From assembly GCF_014652095.1 (NCBI RefSeq), contig NZ_BMYD01000001.1, positions 1,031,466 through 1,095,465 of the forward strand: 64,000 bases of DNA, read 5' to 3'. The DNA comes from Cognatilysobacter bugurensis. GTDB lineage: Bacteria > Pseudomonadota > Gammaproteobacteria > Xanthomonadales > Xanthomonadaceae. Of this stretch, positions 61,767 through 64,000 are shown piece after piece. Within the stretch, counting starts at the first letter, position 1. Every line of letters begins with the position of its first letter. The position numbers were made by a program, and so were the translations under genes. The notes under the pieces are model-generated. The model did no database searches, was not told the DNA's origin, and worked only from the letters and a program-made list of their open reading frames with translations.

Positions 61767-64000
61767 TCAATACCGCAGGCGCAGCGTCACGCCGTAGGTG
61801 CGCGGGGCACCGAGGAACGCGTTGTACGAATTGAACGGGTTGCCGGGGGCCGGCGACACGTTCTGGAGCGGCGCATCGAAGCCGACCTGCACGTACTCGG
61901 TGTCGAAAAGGTTCTGGGCCCAGAACTCCACGCCCCAGCTGCGATCGCGCGCCCCGAAGCCGATGCGCGCGTTGACCAGCGTGTACGCCTCCTGGCGCTT
62001 CTCGTCGTCGAGGTCCGAGCCCGTGTTGTGCTCGGACATGTACTTCGCGGCGATGTTGAAACGCGCCAGGAGGTCGGCGCCGAAGCGGCGCTCGTACGTC
62101 ACCGATGCCGAGCTCGACCAGTACGGTGCGAAGCTGATCTGGCTGCCGGGCAGCTTGTACAGGTTGCCGGCCGGAGCGACGAAATCCCCGCCCGGCACTT
62201 CGTCGCCGTAGCGGGTGTCGGCGTAGGTCACGCCGCCCTGCAGGAGCAGCCCGCGCATCGGCTGCCACAGCAGGTCGGTGTCGATGCCCTTCGACACCAC
62301 CTCGGGAATCGAACGAACGACGAAGCTCGTACCCAGGAAGCTGTTGAGCTGGAAGCCCGAGTAGGTCTGGTGGAACAGCGTGGCGTTGAGCAGCAGGTCG
62401 CCGTCGGCCCAGGTCGTTTTGGCGCCGAGCTCGAAGCTGTCGACGAACTCACCTGGGAACGAGGTGTCGTTGACCGGCACGATGCCCTGGCCGCCGCTGG
62501 ACAGCCCGTTGTTGGACTGGACGCGATCGAGGTTGAAACCGCCGGCCTTGTAACCGCGCGCGGCCGAGGCGTAGGTCATCAGCTGCTCGTTCCAGCGATA
62601 GGCCGCCTTGAGCGTGCCTGACCACTCCTTTTCCTCGCGCTCCTGCCGGCTCATGCGGCCGTTATGCAGCGGGTTGGCCCACGGCAGGCAGCTGAAACCG
62701 ACGATGTTGCTGATGATCGCTTGCTGCTGGGCTGCCGGATAAGTCGTGAACGGCACGCCGCGCCCGATGAGCGCCGCCGCGATACGCCCGATCGCAGCCG
62801 GGCTGACCTGCCCGTTCGGGCCGAAGTAGGACGCGCAGCCGAGGCCGCCGTTCGGGTTGCTGTACGCCGAATCGAGTTGCTTGTCCTCGATCGTGTAACG
62901 CAGGCCGAACGTGACGTCGAGCGCCTCGGTCGCACGCCAGGTGTTGTTGGTGAACAGCGCGGTCGACTTCGCGTTCTGCAGATAGCGGTCGTTCGCGCCG
63001 AAACCGACGAACGCGGTGCCGAACGGCCGGCCGGTCGTCTGCGAGAGGAAGGTCGCGGCCGTCGGCGACGCGGCCAGCGCCGGGTTGATCAGGGCGAGCA
63101 GCGCGGTCGAGAAATACGGTTCATAGGCGCTGCCGATGCGATAGGTCTCGTTGCGGCGCAGGTCCTCGTCCGAATAGAACGCACCCACCATCCAGTCGAC
63201 CTCATCGGTCGAACCGGTCAGCCGAAACTCCTGCGTCGTGGTTTCGAAGCGAGTGAGCGATTCGTCTTCGTCGGCATTGCGGTACAGCAGGTCCGCGCTC
63301 GAGAAATCGAAGTCCAGCCCGTTGATCGATTGCCACTCGCGCATTGCCGTGATCGAGGTAAAGGTCGCACCGCCAAGCCACGGGGTGATCCAGTTGACTT
63401 CGGCGGAAACGCCCTTGTCCTTGATGTCCTGTTCGGTGCTGCGATTGCTGTATGCAACCCGCTCAAACGGGTCGGCGACCGGGACAACGCCAGCGTCGGG
63501 CGACAGCGCGTCGATGATCGGCGCGGTGCCGCCGCGCACCGTGGTCAGGCCGACGCAGCAGTTCTCCTCGCGGCTGGTGAAGTCGGCAATGATGTTGATA
63601 TCGAGATCGGCGGTCGGCTCCAGCAGCAGCTGCCCACGCAGCGTGTGCATGTTCTGGTCGCCGTCGCGCGTCTCGGTGCGCGGGCCGGCACCGGTCCGGA
63701 CTTCGGTGAACCCCTCGCGCTCACGCTTGGCGGCATACACGCGCATCGCGGCGTTTTCGCCGAGCGCGGTGTTGAAGGAGCTCGCGACCCCGAGTGCGTC
63801 GTAGTTGCCGACGGTCAGCTCGCCCTCGATCCTCGTGTCGTAGTCCGGCCGACGGGTGATCACGTTGATCACGCCGGCCGACGTGTTCTTGCCGAACACC
63901 GTGCCCTGCGGGCCCTTCAGCACTTCGATGCGCTCGACTTCGCCGAGGTCGCCAAAGCCGACGCCGTTGCGCGGGCGGTAGACGCCGTCAATGACGACGC
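61767..64000 (-). CDS. TonB-dependent receptor, lacking N-terminus (window edge)
   Basis: This outer-membrane transporter takes up a ligand by TonB energy. The visible 744 residues include the end of the plug domain (VEVERIEVLKGPQGTVFGKNTSAGVINVITRRP) and a long beta-barrel ending in TYGVTLRLRY, a typical C-terminal aromatic strand. The signal peptide and TonB box lie beyond 64000. A CC pair (ENCCVGLTT) lies in an early extracellular loop. The substrate cannot be told; it is 36 bases upstream of pncC. Confidence 0.88.
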   Translation of the reverse strand, partial: VVIDGVYRPRNGVGFGDLGEVERIEVLKGPQGTVFGKNTSAGVINVITRRPDYDTRIEGELTVGNYDALGVASSFNTALGENAAMRVYAAKREREGFTEVRTGAGPRTETRDGDQNMHTLRGQLLLEPTADLDINIIADFTSREENCCVGLTTVRGGTAPIIDALSPDAGVVPVADPFERVAYSNRSTEQDIKDKGVSAEVNWITPWLGGATFTSITAMREWQSINGLDFDFSSADLLYRNADEDESLTRFETTTQEFRLTGSTDEVDWMVGAFYSDEDLRRNETYRIGSAYEPYFSTALLALINPALAASPTAATFLSQTTGRPFGTAFVGFGANDRYLQNAKSTALFTNNTWRATEALDVTFGLRYTIEDKQLDSAYSNPNGGLGCASYFGPNGQVSPAAIGRIAAALIGRGVPFTTYPAAQQQAIISNIVGFSCLPWANPLHNGRMSRQEREEKEWSGTLKAAYRWNEQLMTYASAARGYKAGGFNLDRVQSNNGLSSGGQGIVPVNDTSFPGEFVDSFELGAKTTWADGDLLLNATLFHQTYSGFQLNSFLGTSFVVRSIPEVVSKGIDTDLLWQPMRGLLLQGGVTYADTRYGDEVPGGDFVAPAGNLYKLPGSQISFAPYWSSSASVTYERRFGADLLARFNIAAKYMSEHNTGSDLDDEKRQEAYTLVNARIGFGARDRSWGVEFWAQNLFDTEYVQVGFDAPLQNVSPAPGNPFNSYNAFLGAPRTYGVTLRLRY

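Overview
The window reads as a continuous chromosomal segment of a high-GC gammaproteobacterium, most likely a member of the Xanthomonadales. The strongest taxonomic marker is the 19-bp palindrome TTAGTAGTAATACTACTAA directly in front of lexA, which is the LexA operator I know from Xanthomonas and Xylella. The gene orders nnr-tsaE-amidase-mutL, pcnB-folK-panBCD and pncC-lexA-recA-recX-alaS-csrA-tRNA-Ser-tRNA-Arg fit this. I saw no transposase, integrase, CRISPR array or rRNA.

Layout. 1-3833 (-): serC-pheA-hisC-aroA, an aromatic/serine biosynthesis operon; aroA is cut by the window start. 4048-4650 (+): a decayed msrQ pseudogene. 4649-9199: an FHA membrane protein, a PHA-system small protein, a membrane protein with a degenerate Mrr-like nuclease domain, and a NarL-type response regulator head to head with a MASE1-like sensor kinase. 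9255-9329: tRNA-Val. 9509-15031 (-): nnr-tsaE-amidase-mutL, divergent from queG (+). 16224-21825 (-): pcnB-folK-panB-panC-panD-pgi. 21955-22501 (+): tRNA-Glu and fdxA. 22576-24006 (-): dapA and a lipoprotein. 24191-28492 (+): gcvR, bcp, a PIN-PhoH protein, thiD and an alpha/beta hydrolase. 28537-29556 (-): galE.

29763-53683 is a large exopolysaccharide locus. It encodes a nucleotide-sugar dehydrogenase and epimerase, a Wza-like export lipoprotein, a Wzc-like chain-length protein, a tyrosine-autokinase-like protein without the Walker A lysine, an outer-membrane beta-barrel, a GT2 and three GT4 glycosyltransferases, an O-antigen-ligase/polymerase, two paralogous beta-helix proteins, a TupA-like ATP-grasp protein, a flippase, a membrane J-domain protein and the initiating polyprenyl-phosphate glycosyltransferase. 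The export/initiation genes resemble those associated with XrtA/PEP-CTERM systems, yet no exosortase and no PEP-CTERM tail is present here. The predicted product is an acidic polysaccharide made by initiation on undecaprenyl phosphate, flipping, polymerisation and Wza/Wzc export, with the beta-helix proteins as candidate modifying or binding enzymes.

53980-61730 (-) returns to housekeeping genes: a YihY-family protein, tRNA-Arg, tRNA-Ser, csrA, alaS, recX, recA, lexA and pncC. lexA appears to be leaderless, with its operator covering the -10 box. The window ends inside a TonB-dependent receptor gene (61767 to the edge).
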